Shown piece by piece: positions 32,930-41,037 of a DNA stretch of 42,583 nt; within the stretch, counting starts at the first letter, position 1, and each line of letters begins with the position of its first letter. The DNA is from an uncultured Alphaproteobacteria bacterium. GTDB lineage: Bacteria > Pseudomonadota > Alphaproteobacteria > HIMB59. The notes beneath the pieces were generated by a model that was not told where the DNA came from, did no database searches, and worked only from the letters and a program-made list of their open reading frames with translations. A program made the position numbers and the translations under genes. The stretch lies in NCBI GenBank assembly GCA_902527525.1, contig CABZOW010000008.1, positions 1 through 42,583 on the forward strand. The letters are read 5' to 3'.

Positions 32930-33553
32930 TTAATTTTTTATTATAAATTTATTATTTTCCAAAGTAACATGTATAGGCACTCCTGTTGAAAGCTCAACAG
33001 AATTAATATTACTGGAGTCATAAATATTCATTACAATTAGTAAGGCCCTTAAAGAATTTCCATGTGCTGCTATCAATATATTATTGTTATCAGTGCTCTG
33101 GATTGCAGGGTTGATTGACTCTTCAAAATATATTTTTACTCTTCTGACTACGTCCTCCAAACTCTCTCCATTAGGAGGTTGATCTGAATAACCTCTTCTC
33201 CATTTGTGAACTTGCTCTTCTCCAAATTTTTCAGCCGTTTCTTTTTTATTTAGACCGGTAAGATCACCATAATCTCTCTCATTTAACTTAATATCTGTTA
33301 TTATTTTTCCCTGTCTATATAAATGATTCCATTGATCAAGATTTTTAAGTATTATTTTAGCTGTTTCTTGCGCTCTTTTTAACTCACTAGTGAATACAAT
33401 ATCGAATTTAATATTTAAATTTTTGAAATTTTGTCCAGCTTTGTTTGCTTCGTCTATACCTTGTTCAGATAATTCAATATTTTTGAAGCCAGTAAAAAGA
33501 TTTAATTTATTCCACTCACTTTGCCCGTGTCGAATTAATAAAATATTTTTCAT
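32930..33553 (-). CDS. gpmA: 2,3-bisphosphoglycerate-dependent phosphoglycerate mutase
   Basis: Interconverts 3- and 2-phosphoglycerate in glycolysis and gluconeogenesis. It is 207 residues, shorter than the 250 of E. coli GpmA but usual for the compact alphaproteobacterial form. The phospho-acceptor H9 is in LIRHGQSEWNKLNLFTG, the acid-base E92 in LNERDYGDLTGLNK and H164 in IAAHGNSLRAL, with WRRGYSDQPPNGESL between. The ATG at 33553 faces the divergent fumC start only 28 bases away. Confidence 0.94.
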   Translation of the reverse strand: MKNILLIRHGQSEWNKLNLFTGFKNIELSEQGIDEANKAGQNFKNLNIKFDIVFTSELKRAQETAKIILKNLDQWNHLYRQGKIITDIKLNERDYGDLTGLNKKETAEKFGEEQVHKWRRGYSDQPPNGESLEDVVRRVKIYFEESINPAIQSTDNNNILIAAHGNSLRALLIVMNIYDSSNINSVELSTGVPIHVTLENNKFIIKN

Positions 33554-33581
33554 TTAATTTGATATATATTATTAATCATAC
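33554..33581. promoter_or_regulatory. 28-base divergent gpmA / fumC gap
   Basis: Two divergent central-carbon genes share a 28-base AT-only-like spacer. No complete promoter can fit between the starts, so -35 elements must lie within the opposite gene or the transcripts are leaderless. No palindrome is seen. Confidence 0.28.
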
Positions 33582-34970
33582 ATGGTCAAATTTCGTATTG
33601 AAAAAGATAGCTTAGGGGAAATCAAAGTTGATAGTTCAAAACTATGGGGGGCACAAACTCAAAGGTCAATAGAAAACTTTCAAATAGGTATTGGTAAATT
33701 TCATTTTCAAAATATTTTTATAGAAGCTCTAGCTTTACAAAAAAAATCATGTGCTTTAGCAAATTCAGAATTTAAATTGTTATCAAAAAATCATACAAAA
33801 ATTGTTGGAAAAGTTTGTGACTTAATTATTTCAGGAAAATTAAATGATCATTTTCCTCTTGTTGTATGGCAAACTGGATCAGGGACCCAAATCAATATGA
33901 ACCTGAATGAAGTTATTGCTAATAAAAGCAATCAATTATTAGGAAAAAAACTTCCAACTAACCATCCTCTTCACCCAAATGATGATATAAATAAATCGCA
34001 ATCCTCAAATGATAGTATTCCCACTGCAATGCATATTGCTACAGTATTATCAATACACAGACATTTATTTCCAGAAATATTATCTTTTAAAAAATCTTTA
34101 AAAAAGAAAATTTCTGAATTCAAAGGAATTATAAAAATTGGTAGAACACACACTCAAGATGCAACACCAATAAAAATTTCAAATGAATTTTTAGCTTTCT
34201 ATGATCAAATTTCTTATGCTGAAAGTGTTATTAAGAAAAGTTTAAATAAGCTTTTAGAACTAGCTCAAGGGGGTACAGCTGTAGGTTCGGGTATAAATGC
34301 ACCAAATAGTTTTTCTAAAAAATTTATAAAATACTTAAAAAAAGAAACAAAGCTTCCATTCAAATCTGCTCCAAATAAGTATGAGTCTCTTGCATCTCAT
34401 GATGTATTTATTGAAGTTATGTCAGGTGTTGAAATTTTAGCTAGTGCGTTATTTAAAATGGCAAATGATATCAGAGTATTAGCCTCTGGTCCAAGAAGTG
34501 GGATTTCTGAAATAATCCTACCAGCTAATGAACCAGGCTCATCTATTATGCCAGGAAAAATTAATCCTACTCAGTGTGAAGCCTTATCAATGGTATGCGC
34601 ACATGTAATTGGTCTCCGAAATTCTGTATCATTCGCATGTACCCAAGGTCATTTCCAATTGAATGTATATAATCCATTAATTATCCATAATACTCTTGAT
34701 GCTATTCGTTTAATTGGTGAAGCAATGGCCTCGTTTAGAGCAAATTGTTTGAAAGGATTAAAAATAAATAAAAAAAGAATAAATGAGCTATTAAATCGTT
34801 CTTTGATGTTAGTGACTCCCTTAACAAAAGTAATTGGCTATGATCTTGCATCTAAAGTTGCACTAAACGCTTACAATAAAAATATTTCACTAATGCAATC
34901 TTGTTTAGAGTTAACTGATTTATCTGAAAAAGATTTTAAAAAATATACTGATCCAAAAAAAATGGTTTAG
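33582..34970 (+). CDS. fumC: Fumarate hydratase class II
   Basis: Iron-independent fumarase of the TCA cycle, 462 residues, full length. Visible features are the N-terminal EKDSLGEIKVDSSKLWGAQTQRS, TGSGTQINMNLNEVI, KSQSSNDSIPTAMH, IGRTHTQDATPI with the catalytic His, and the superfamily signature GSSIMPGKINPTQCEA with the catalytic Ser near residue 318. The aspartase homologue is less likely given the GAQTQRS and NPTQCEA wording. Its stop overlaps the convergent lpxC stop by four bases, leaving no room for a terminator. A 60-residue antisense frame is a shadow. Confidence 0.95.
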   Translation: MVKFRIEKDSLGEIKVDSSKLWGAQTQRSIENFQIGIGKFHFQNIFIEALALQKKSCALANSEFKLLSKNHTKIVGKVCDLIISGKLNDHFPLVVWQTGSGTQINMNLNEVIANKSNQLLGKKLPTNHPLHPNDDINKSQSSNDSIPTAMHIATVLSIHRHLFPEILSFKKSLKKKISEFKGIIKIGRTHTQDATPIKISNEFLAFYDQISYAESVIKKSLNKLLELAQGGTAVGSGINAPNSFSKKFIKYLKKETKLPFKSAPNKYESLASHDVFIEVMSGVEILASALFKMANDIRVLASGPRSGISEIILPANEPGSSIMPGKINPTQCEALSMVCAHVIGLRNSVSFACTQGHFQLNVYNPLIIHNTLDAIRLIGEAMASFRANCLKGLKINKKRINELLNRSLMLVTPLTKVIGYDLASKVALNAYNKNISLMQSCLELTDLSEKDFKKYTDPKKMV

Positions 34971-35824
34971 TTAATTTTATGTATCTTATAGTTTTCTTCT
35001 GATTTAAATAACTCTTTAAGTAAGTTGTTTGTAATAAAGTGACCTGTTTTAAAACCTTTGTAAGTTCCAATAATAGGATAGCCTGACAAGTAGAGATCTC
35101 CCACTACATCTAAAACTTTATGGCGCATTAATTCATTCTCATATCTTAAACCATCTTTATTGAGTGGTTTCTTGTCTTTAATAACTATAGCGTTATCAAG
35201 TGAGCCACCTTTAATTAGATTTTGTGACTTAAGATATTCTATTTCTTGAAAAAAACCAAAAGTCCTAGCTTTTGAAATAGACTCGACATAATTACCATTT
35301 AAATTTCTAATCTTAATGTCTTGATCATCATACTTTCCATCAAAACTAGACTCTAAATTTATATTTAATCCTTGGTCTCTTGAAGAGTTTGGTGTTAATT
35401 CAGCATATCCATAATCGCATAGGAATTTTACAGGCTTAATTATTTCTAAAATATCTTGTTCGGACTCCTGCTCTTTTACTCCTTTTTTTAAAATATTTTC
35501 AACATAAACTTTAGAGCTACCATCAAAAATAGGCACTTCAATGTTGTCGATTAAAACCTCGCAATTGTTAATATGAAGACCTGCAAGTGCACTCAATAAG
35601 TGCTCAACTGTCTTAACTTCAATTCCATTTGAAGCAATGTTGGTTGAAAATTTTGTAGATATTACGCTATCCCATTTAGCAGGAATAATAACAGATTTAT
35701 CTGTTCTATTGAAAAAGATACCAGAATTTATTGGAGCTGGATTAAGGGTTATATTTGTTTTAACTCCACTATGTAAACCAATTCCATCTAATGTGATGGG
35801 TTCTTTGAGAGTGAAACACTTCAT
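34967..35824 (-). CDS. lpxC: UDP-3-O-acyl-N-acetylglucosamine deacetylase
   Basis: Zinc deacetylase and committed step of lipid A synthesis, showing that this is a Gram-negative cell with LPS. It is 285 residues, near the 300 of relatives. The zinc ligands are H75 in TVEHLLSAL, and H235 and D239 in RHKVLDVVGDLYLSG; H262 in KTGHFITN is the candidate acid. The N-terminal GIGLHSGVKTNITLNPAP is characteristic. It lies 68 bases downstream of ftsZ on the same strand, the classic position at the end of the dcw cluster. The gap contains no convincing terminator or promoter. Confidence 0.95.
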   Translation of the reverse strand: MKCFTLKEPITLDGIGLHSGVKTNITLNPAPINSGIFFNRTDKSVIIPAKWDSVISTKFSTNIASNGIEVKTVEHLLSALAGLHINNCEVLIDNIEVPIFDGSSKVYVENILKKGVKEQESEQDILEIIKPVKFLCDYGYAELTPNSSRDQGLNINLESSFDGKYDDQDIKIRNLNGNYVESISKARTFGFFQEIEYLKSQNLIKGGSLDNAIVIKDKKPLNKDGLRYENELMRHKVLDVVGDLYLSGYPIIGTYKGFKTGHFITNNLLKELFKSEENYKIHKIN

Positions 35825-35892
35825 TAGGATAATATTAAGAAAATATCCAAAAAGTATTACTTTATAATTGTAAAACTATGTATTTATTAAAT

Positions 35893-37416
35893 TTATTGAT
35901 TAGAACCTTTTCTAAGATATGATGGGGTGTCTATATCCTCATTTATGTCATCATTTTCTTCGCTAAATTCAGAAATATCTGAAATTTCAGAAATTTCATT
36001 ATTTTCAGAGCTTTGTTTAGATTGATCACTCTCTTCATCGACAACATCACTAAATAAAAAAAGATTAGGATCTGTCTTAATTTTTTTTTGCTTTTTTTTA
36101 GGATTTTCATCTTTAACTTCAGTTGTTTTTTTATCAGAGGTCATCAAGTTAGAAAGCATACTAAAAAAACCTGTCTTCTTTTTTTCTTCAAGATTTTCGT
36201 AATTGACACTATTTTCATTGGTTTTTTCAATTATTTCTTCTCTATTTTCTTTATTTTGATCTATATCATTAGTCAAAGTAAATTCTTCATTTTCAGAAGT
36301 AACTTGTTTATCTTCAACTACACTAGAAATATCTTCTTTAGTATTAATGTCTGAACCATCATAAGACAAACTTTCATCTATTTTATTTTGTATAGAACTA
36401 AAACCAGAATTATTTTCAGACTCAGGGTAGTAGAGGATTTTTTTTCCTGATGCCTCTATACCTGTGGCAAAAATACTAATTTTTAATTTACCTTGTAGAG
36501 TTTCATCAATCAAAGAACCAAAAATAATATTTGCCTCTTGGTTAACACTCTGTCTAATAATATTAGCGGCATGATCTACTTCTAATAAAGTCATATCGCT
36601 TCCTCCAGAAATATTGACAATTACTCCTTTAGCAGTGTTCATGTCTATATTCTCAATTAATGGATTGGTTAAAGCTAAGTTTGATGCCTCTACTGCTTTA
36701 TTATCCCCCTCTGCAACAGCAGTTCCCATCATTGCAAATCCCATCTCTTTTATAACGGTTCTTACATCAGCAAAATCTAAATTAATAAGACCTGGCTGTG
36801 TAATTAAATCAGTTAATCCTTTGACTCCATCAAAAAGAACATTATCTGCTTTTTTAAAAGCTTCTGCAAAAGAAGTTTGTTCATTTGAAACTTTAAATAA
36901 ATTTTGATTTGGTATTATCAATAATGTATCTACATTGCTTTTAACTTCTTCTAGTCCTTGTAATGCTAGGTTCATTCTTTTCGTACCTTCAAAGTTAAAT
37001 GGGGTTGAAACTATTGCGACAGTCACAATACCTAATTTTTTTGCAATACTTGCAATAACTGGTAATGCACCCGTTCCTGTTCCTCCACCTAAACCAGCTG
37101 TAAGAAATAGCATATTAGTGTTTCTTAATTCTTCGGATATTAAATCAATACTTTCTTCAGCTGCATCTTTTCCAATAATTGGATCTGCACCTGCACCTAA
37201 ACCCTTAGTTTTTTCTAAACCTAGTTGGATACGATTATAACAAAGAGAATTTTCAAGTGCTTGCGCATCAGTGTTTGCAACAATGAAGTCAACATTATTC
37301 AAATTTGATTGAATCATGTTATTTACAGCATTACTTCCTGCGCCGCCAATCCCCATGACCGTTAAAGATGGTTTTAAGTTTTTTTGATCAACAACTGGTT
37401 CTATATCTAGTGTCAT
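35893..37416 (-). CDS. ftsZ: Cell division GTPase FtsZ
   Basis: Tubulin homologue forming the division ring. The GTPase core covers about residues 15-335, with the tubulin signature GGGTGTG (110-116), NTDAQAL and the T7-loop LINLDFADVR. A long linker (about residues 340-490), very rich in Glu, Asp, Asn, Ser and Lys, precedes the conserved C-terminal peptide DTPSYLRKG, which docks on FtsA and other partners. At 507 residues it is longer than E. coli FtsZ (383) but normal for alphaproteobacteria. GCGGGG about eight bases before the ATG is a recognisable ribosome binding site. Several antisense frames inside it are shadows. Confidence 0.97.
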   Translation of the reverse strand: MTLDIEPVVDQKNLKPSLTVMGIGGAGSNAVNNMIQSNLNNVDFIVANTDAQALENSLCYNRIQLGLEKTKGLGAGADPIIGKDAAEESIDLISEELRNTNMLFLTAGLGGGTGTGALPVIASIAKKLGIVTVAIVSTPFNFEGTKRMNLALQGLEEVKSNVDTLLIIPNQNLFKVSNEQTSFAEAFKKADNVLFDGVKGLTDLITQPGLINLDFADVRTVIKEMGFAMMGTAVAEGDNKAVEASNLALTNPLIENIDMNTAKGVIVNISGGSDMTLLEVDHAANIIRQSVNQEANIIFGSLIDETLQGKLKISIFATGIEASGKKILYYPESENNSGFSSIQNKIDESLSYDGSDINTKEDISSVVEDKQVTSENEEFTLTNDIDQNKENREEIIEKTNENSVNYENLEEKKKTGFFSMLSNLMTSDKKTTEVKDENPKKKQKKIKTDPNLFLFSDVVDEESDQSKQSSENNEISEISDISEFSEENDDINEDIDTPSYLRKGSNQ

Positions 37417-37436
37417 TTTTTTCCCCGCAAATCAAC

Positions 37437-38627
37437 CTATAGTAGGTCTACGAATCTTTTGTACCATATTTTGCTTGAAAAAGAATCAATTTTTTGAGTA
37501 AAGTCATTATTTTCTGAACTTTTATTAGTCAAAAGCCAAAAACTAGAATAAAGCGACATAATACTAGCATCATTTAAAACCTTAGGGATACCACAAGATT
37601 TCGGTGGTTCTAAAAATTGAATATCATAACCAAATTTTGTTCTAAAATAATTGTAAAAATTTTTTATCTTTGAGCCTCCTCCTGTAAAAACATATGAATA
37701 AAAACTCTCATCTTTTGGTAAAGATTTCAAAACTATTTCAAAAGTTTCATCTAAACGATCCAAAGTAATCTCTTTTAAATTATCATGTCCAACATTTTTT
37801 TTTTTATTATCACCAAACTCTTCCCAGATTGGAATTTCAACAGTTGAATTTCTAGTATCAGATAAATCAATTGTAGAAATTTTTAGTTTTTCAGCAAAAT
37901 CAAAACTAATATTGTGAATATTAACTAAATCATCAGAAATTTTTTTACAACCTTGTGGTATTTTTTTTATAAAGTGCAAATTTTTATTTTTTATCATTAT
38001 AATATTAATATTATTAAAACCGTAATCTATTAGCACTACATTCGTTTTCGTTTTGGATTTATTTTTTAGATAAAAAAAATATGAAGTTGTAGAGTCTAAA
38101 TAATTTAAAATTTTAATTTGTAGTTTTTGAAATATATTATCAAAAAGATTAATTTGTTTAATATCTATCATTGAAACTAAAGAAATTATAGATAATTTAT
38201 CACAGTTTAACCCTACAGGATTGTCTGTAATTAATTTATCATCAATTTTATAATGTGAAGTATAAATATTATAAAAGTAATTCTCATCTTGAGCAATTTT
38301 TATCTTAGAAATCTTTCTTAAATCATTTTTTTCAACAATAGCTCCATTTAGATTTAGACTCTTTTGTGTTTTCTTAATTTTAACACTTTGATTAGTAATA
38401 AGAATGTAAGCATCTTTAATAATAAAATTAGCTTGTTTTTCAGCCTGAACAATTGAATTTTTTATACTGTCAATAAAATCATCAAAATTTTCTATTTCTT
38501 CTCCTGTGTAGCCTTTTGCTCTAGTCTTACCAGTTCCAATAATTGAAAACTTTTGATCAAGTTCAGAATATATAATTGTCTTAATAGAAAAAGATCCAAT
38601 CTCAATTAATGCTTTATAACTGTCCAA
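37437..38627 (-). CDS. ftsA: Cell division protein FtsA
   Basis: Actin-like ATPase tethering FtsZ to the membrane. It is 396 residues. Visible features are the N-terminal ALIEIGSFSIKTIIY (phosphate-1 loop, Glu where Asp is usual), GKTRAKGYTGEEIEN, the SHS2 (1C) region, VVLIDYGFNNINII (phosphate 2) and YVFTGGGSKIKNF (adenosine loop). The C-terminus SSKIWYKRFVDLL fits the amphipathic membrane-targeting helix. The start is TTG at 38627, directly after the ftsQ TAA. The sequence is diverged but order and motifs agree. Confidence 0.92.
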   Translation of the reverse strand: MDSYKALIEIGSFSIKTIIYSELDQKFSIIGTGKTRAKGYTGEEIENFDDFIDSIKNSIVQAEKQANFIIKDAYILITNQSVKIKKTQKSLNLNGAIVEKNDLRKISKIKIAQDENYFYNIYTSHYKIDDKLITDNPVGLNCDKLSIISLVSMIDIKQINLFDNIFQKLQIKILNYLDSTTSYFFYLKNKSKTKTNVVLIDYGFNNINIIMIKNKNLHFIKKIPQGCKKISDDLVNIHNISFDFAEKLKISTIDLSDTRNSTVEIPIWEEFGDNKKKNVGHDNLKEITLDRLDETFEIVLKSLPKDESFYSYVFTGGGSKIKNFYNYFRTKFGYDIQFLEPPKSCGIPKVLNDASIMSLYSSFWLLTNKSSENNDFTQKIDSFSSKIWYKRFVDLL

Positions 38628-39275
38628 TTATTTTAATCTTATAGTTTTATTATGAAAATTTCTCAAATCTAGAAACTGTTGATAATTAGTGCTTTTTTCA
38701 ATTATATCAATATTATTTTTAATAAAATTTATCAATTTGGAATCAATTACTTTAGGAAGCATTACCACTCTACCATTACTTAATAATAAATTGTATCTCC
38801 TATCTTCTATATATTCTATTTGCTCAACAATAAATAAAGAAAACAAGGATTGATAGTTTTGATTTAAATAATCATTAATGTGAATACTATTTTTAGAAAT
38901 ATCAATAAGATTGATATTATCTAAATAATATTGTTTAAAATAAATAATCGAAGCTTTGGTATTATCTTGAAATATTACTTCTTCAGTTAAATGATTTAGT
39001 GCAAAGGGTTTTTTAAGATTTATTTGTATAGAAATTTTATTATTTTTACGTTTTATTAGATGGCTTTCAATAAATGAATATTCTTTTAAGTAATTATTTA
39101 TGTCATTTAAATTGTTTGTGATCTCTATTTCAAAATCTTCATGTATATCTGAGTAAATAAAATTAATAATTTCTAACGGTTTTTTGTTTATATAATTTAT
39201 AGAAAAATTGATAAATAACATTAAAACAAAGATTGATGAAAGATATATAGCAAGCTTTCTATATCTTAGTTTCAT
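38628..39275 (-). CDS. ftsQ: Cell division protein FtsQ
   Basis: Bitopic division protein linking the early and late divisome. It is 215 residues, short for the family (about 250-280). One membrane helix (LAIYLSSIFVLMLFINFSI, near residues 7-25) is followed by a periplasmic POTRA-like part with VTI-type spacing (HLIKRKNNKISIQINLKKP), then the beta-domain ending DLRNFHNKTIRLK, which matches the FtsQ C-terminal consensus of Asp-Leu-Arg. Sequence is poorly conserved, so position between ddlB and ftsA carries weight. The ATG overlaps the ddlB stop by four bases. Confidence 0.87.
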   Translation of the reverse strand: MKLRYRKLAIYLSSIFVLMLFINFSINYINKKPLEIINFIYSDIHEDFEIEITNNLNDINNYLKEYSFIESHLIKRKNNKISIQINLKKPFALNHLTEEVIFQDNTKASIIYFKQYYLDNINLIDISKNSIHINDYLNQNYQSLFSLFIVEQIEYIEDRRYNLLLSNGRVVMLPKVIDSKLINFIKNNIDIIEKSTNYQQFLDLRNFHNKTIRLK

Positions 39276-40165
39276 AGAGATGAAGTTATTATTTGTTTTA
39301 ATAAATTTAAATAAGAAAAACTTTGGTAATTAGCTTGTTCAGGAGCTAAGGATAATTTTGTAAGTCCTGGATGTGTATTCAATTCTAAAAAATATATTTT
39401 TCTATTTTTTGAGTTCAATATATAATCTAATCTTGCTATTCCTTTACAGCCACAAACACAAAATATTTTTTTTGATATTTCCATTAAAAAATCATATTGG
39501 GATTTAGATATTCTTGCTGGTAGAAAATGAGAGCTCTTATTTTTTGTATATTTTGCTAGATAGTCGTAATGTTGATTATCAAATTCAATTTCTGTAACAC
39601 CAAGGGATTTAATTTTTTTATTATTTTCTATGACAGTTACTGTTAATTCCTTTCCATAAATGACTTCTTCAATTAAATTTTGATGATTATTAATTTTTTT
39701 TTTAAGCTCTTTTCTATTATCTAAAAACTTAATACCCTTAGATGAGCCTCCCCAATTTGGCTTAGAAATTAGAGGAAATTTAAATTTGTTTTTATTTGAA
39801 ATCTCTTTTGGAGATAAAATATTAAGTTCTTTTTTAAGAAAGAGTTTTAAAAGGCGCTTGTTAAAGCACAAAGCAGATGAAATGGCTCCTGAATGAGTTA
39901 TCAATATATTATTTTTATTTGCAAATGAGTTTATTCCCCCATCTTCTCCGAACTCACCATGAAGAGAGTTGAATATAATATCTGGCTTAAATGCTGAAAT
40001 TTGGTCTATATTATTTTTTTTAATATCTAAAAATTTTACATTGAATTTGTCTCTTTTGAGAGTGGAAAAGACATTTCTTCCTGACATAAGAGATACCTCT
40101 CTTTCATCTGACCATCCACCTGCAATTACTAATATTTTCAGTAATTTAATATTTTTATCTATCAA
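39272..40165 (-). CDS. ddlB: D-alanine--D-alanine ligase
   Basis: ATP-grasp ligase making D-Ala-D-Ala for peptidoglycan stem peptides. It is 297 residues, the DdlB size. Visible features are the N-terminal VIAGGWSDEREVSLMSG near residues 13-29, NSLHGEFGEDGG, the ATP-grasp KPNWGGSSKGIKFL, IARLDYILN and LELNTHPGLTKLSL with the conserved NTxPGxT metal/substrate segment. The start is TTG at 40165, overlapping the murB TGA as TTGA. It sits between murB and ftsQ as in other alphaproteobacterial dcw clusters. Confidence 0.94.
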   Translation of the reverse strand: MIDKNIKLLKILVIAGGWSDEREVSLMSGRNVFSTLKRDKFNVKFLDIKKNNIDQISAFKPDIIFNSLHGEFGEDGGINSFANKNNILITHSGAISSALCFNKRLLKLFLKKELNILSPKEISNKNKFKFPLISKPNWGGSSKGIKFLDNRKELKKKINNHQNLIEEVIYGKELTVTVIENNKKIKSLGVTEIEFDNQHYDYLAKYTKNKSSHFLPARISKSQYDFLMEISKKIFCVCGCKGIARLDYILNSKNRKIYFLELNTHPGLTKLSLAPEQANYQSFSYLNLLKQIITSSL

Positions 40166-41037
40166 TCTATAATTCTTAATTCTTTTTCAAGTTCGATTTT
40201 ATATTTATCTTTTACTCTTTTTTGTATTTTGGAAATAAATAATTCTATACTTTTAGCGCTTATATTAGGTTCATTTTCAAAAAAATTAGAGTGTTTTTTT
40301 GATAATTTAATTGGACCATTATAAAAGCCATCATCTATAGACAACTTGATTAGTTTCCAAGCAGTTTGATTTTTAGGGTTCTTAAAAATACTCCCACAGC
40401 AATTTACTTTTTTAGGCTGAGTTTGGTTTCTTATTCTCTCATATTCTTGCATTAAATTTTTTATATAAATTGGTTCATTATGGGTAATTTTGAATTTTCC
40501 ATATAAGATTATTTTATTTTTTTTTTGAAAACCTTTTCGGTAATCAAATTCTAATTTAGCAATTTCTTTTTCAAAAATCTTGTTTTTATTAATGTCAAAA
40601 TAAATGACACTTATTAATTTATCTTTTATTTCCTGATTATAGCAACCAGCATTCATAAATATATTTCCTCCAATTGACCCTGGAATTGTGTATAAGAACT
40701 CATAACCTGAAATACCTTTTTGGTAACAAAATTTTGATAAGTAATTGTCTAAAACTGCTGCTCCAACTAACATATGATCAGAATTTATCTGTATATTAGT
40801 AAAATCTCCTATAAGCTTTATACCTGTACCGTTGAAACCCTCATCTTTGATTAATGTATTTGAAAGATTTCCTATTACTAATAATGATTTAGCTTTAATA
40901 TCATTATTACTGAATAAGTTAATTAAATCAATTTGGTTATGAATTTTATATAGATTGCTAATTTTACCACCAGATTTTAACCACGAATATTTAGCAGATG
41001 GATAGTTAGTAACTAAATTTTTATTTTCTTGAGTCAT
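40162..41037 (-). CDS. murB: UDP-N-acetylenolpyruvoylglucosamine reductase
   Basis: FAD-dependent reductase completing UDP-MurNAc. About 291 residues from ATG 41037; the frame extends to a GTG at 41067 but that adds only a non-conserved hydrophobic tail. Visible features are LKSGGKISNLYKI, VIGNLSNTLI, YEFLYTIPGSIGGNIFMNAGC near residues 112-132 (FAD site), FDYRKGFQ and CCGSIFKNP with the catalytic Ser near residue 212, then GFYNGPIKLSKKHSNFFEN. The start overlaps the murC end by 17 bases. Confidence 0.93.
   Translation of the reverse strand: MTQENKNLVTNYPSAKYSWLKSGGKISNLYKIHNQIDLINLFSNNDIKAKSLLVIGNLSNTLIKDEGFNGTGIKLIGDFTNIQINSDHMLVGAAVLDNYLSKFCYQKGISGYEFLYTIPGSIGGNIFMNAGCYNQEIKDKLISVIYFDINKNKIFEKEIAKLEFDYRKGFQKKNKIILYGKFKITHNEPIYIKNLMQEYERIRNQTQPKKVNCCGSIFKNPKNQTAWKLIKLSIDDGFYNGPIKLSKKHSNFFENEPNISAKSIELFISKIQKRVKDKYKIELEKELRIID

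Noticed and set aside
35825..35892. A GGATA...TATCC hairpin in the ftsZ-lpxC gap as terminator
   Set aside because: The stem is five mostly AT pairs around a 12-base loop with no downstream U run on the minus strand; it is expected by chance in such AT-rich DNA.
36614..37240. Two long antisense reading frames opposite ftsZ (36614-36907 and 36935-37240)
   Set aside because: They lie wholly inside conserved ftsZ codons, have no ribosome binding site or family motifs, and their composition follows from the complementary codon positions.
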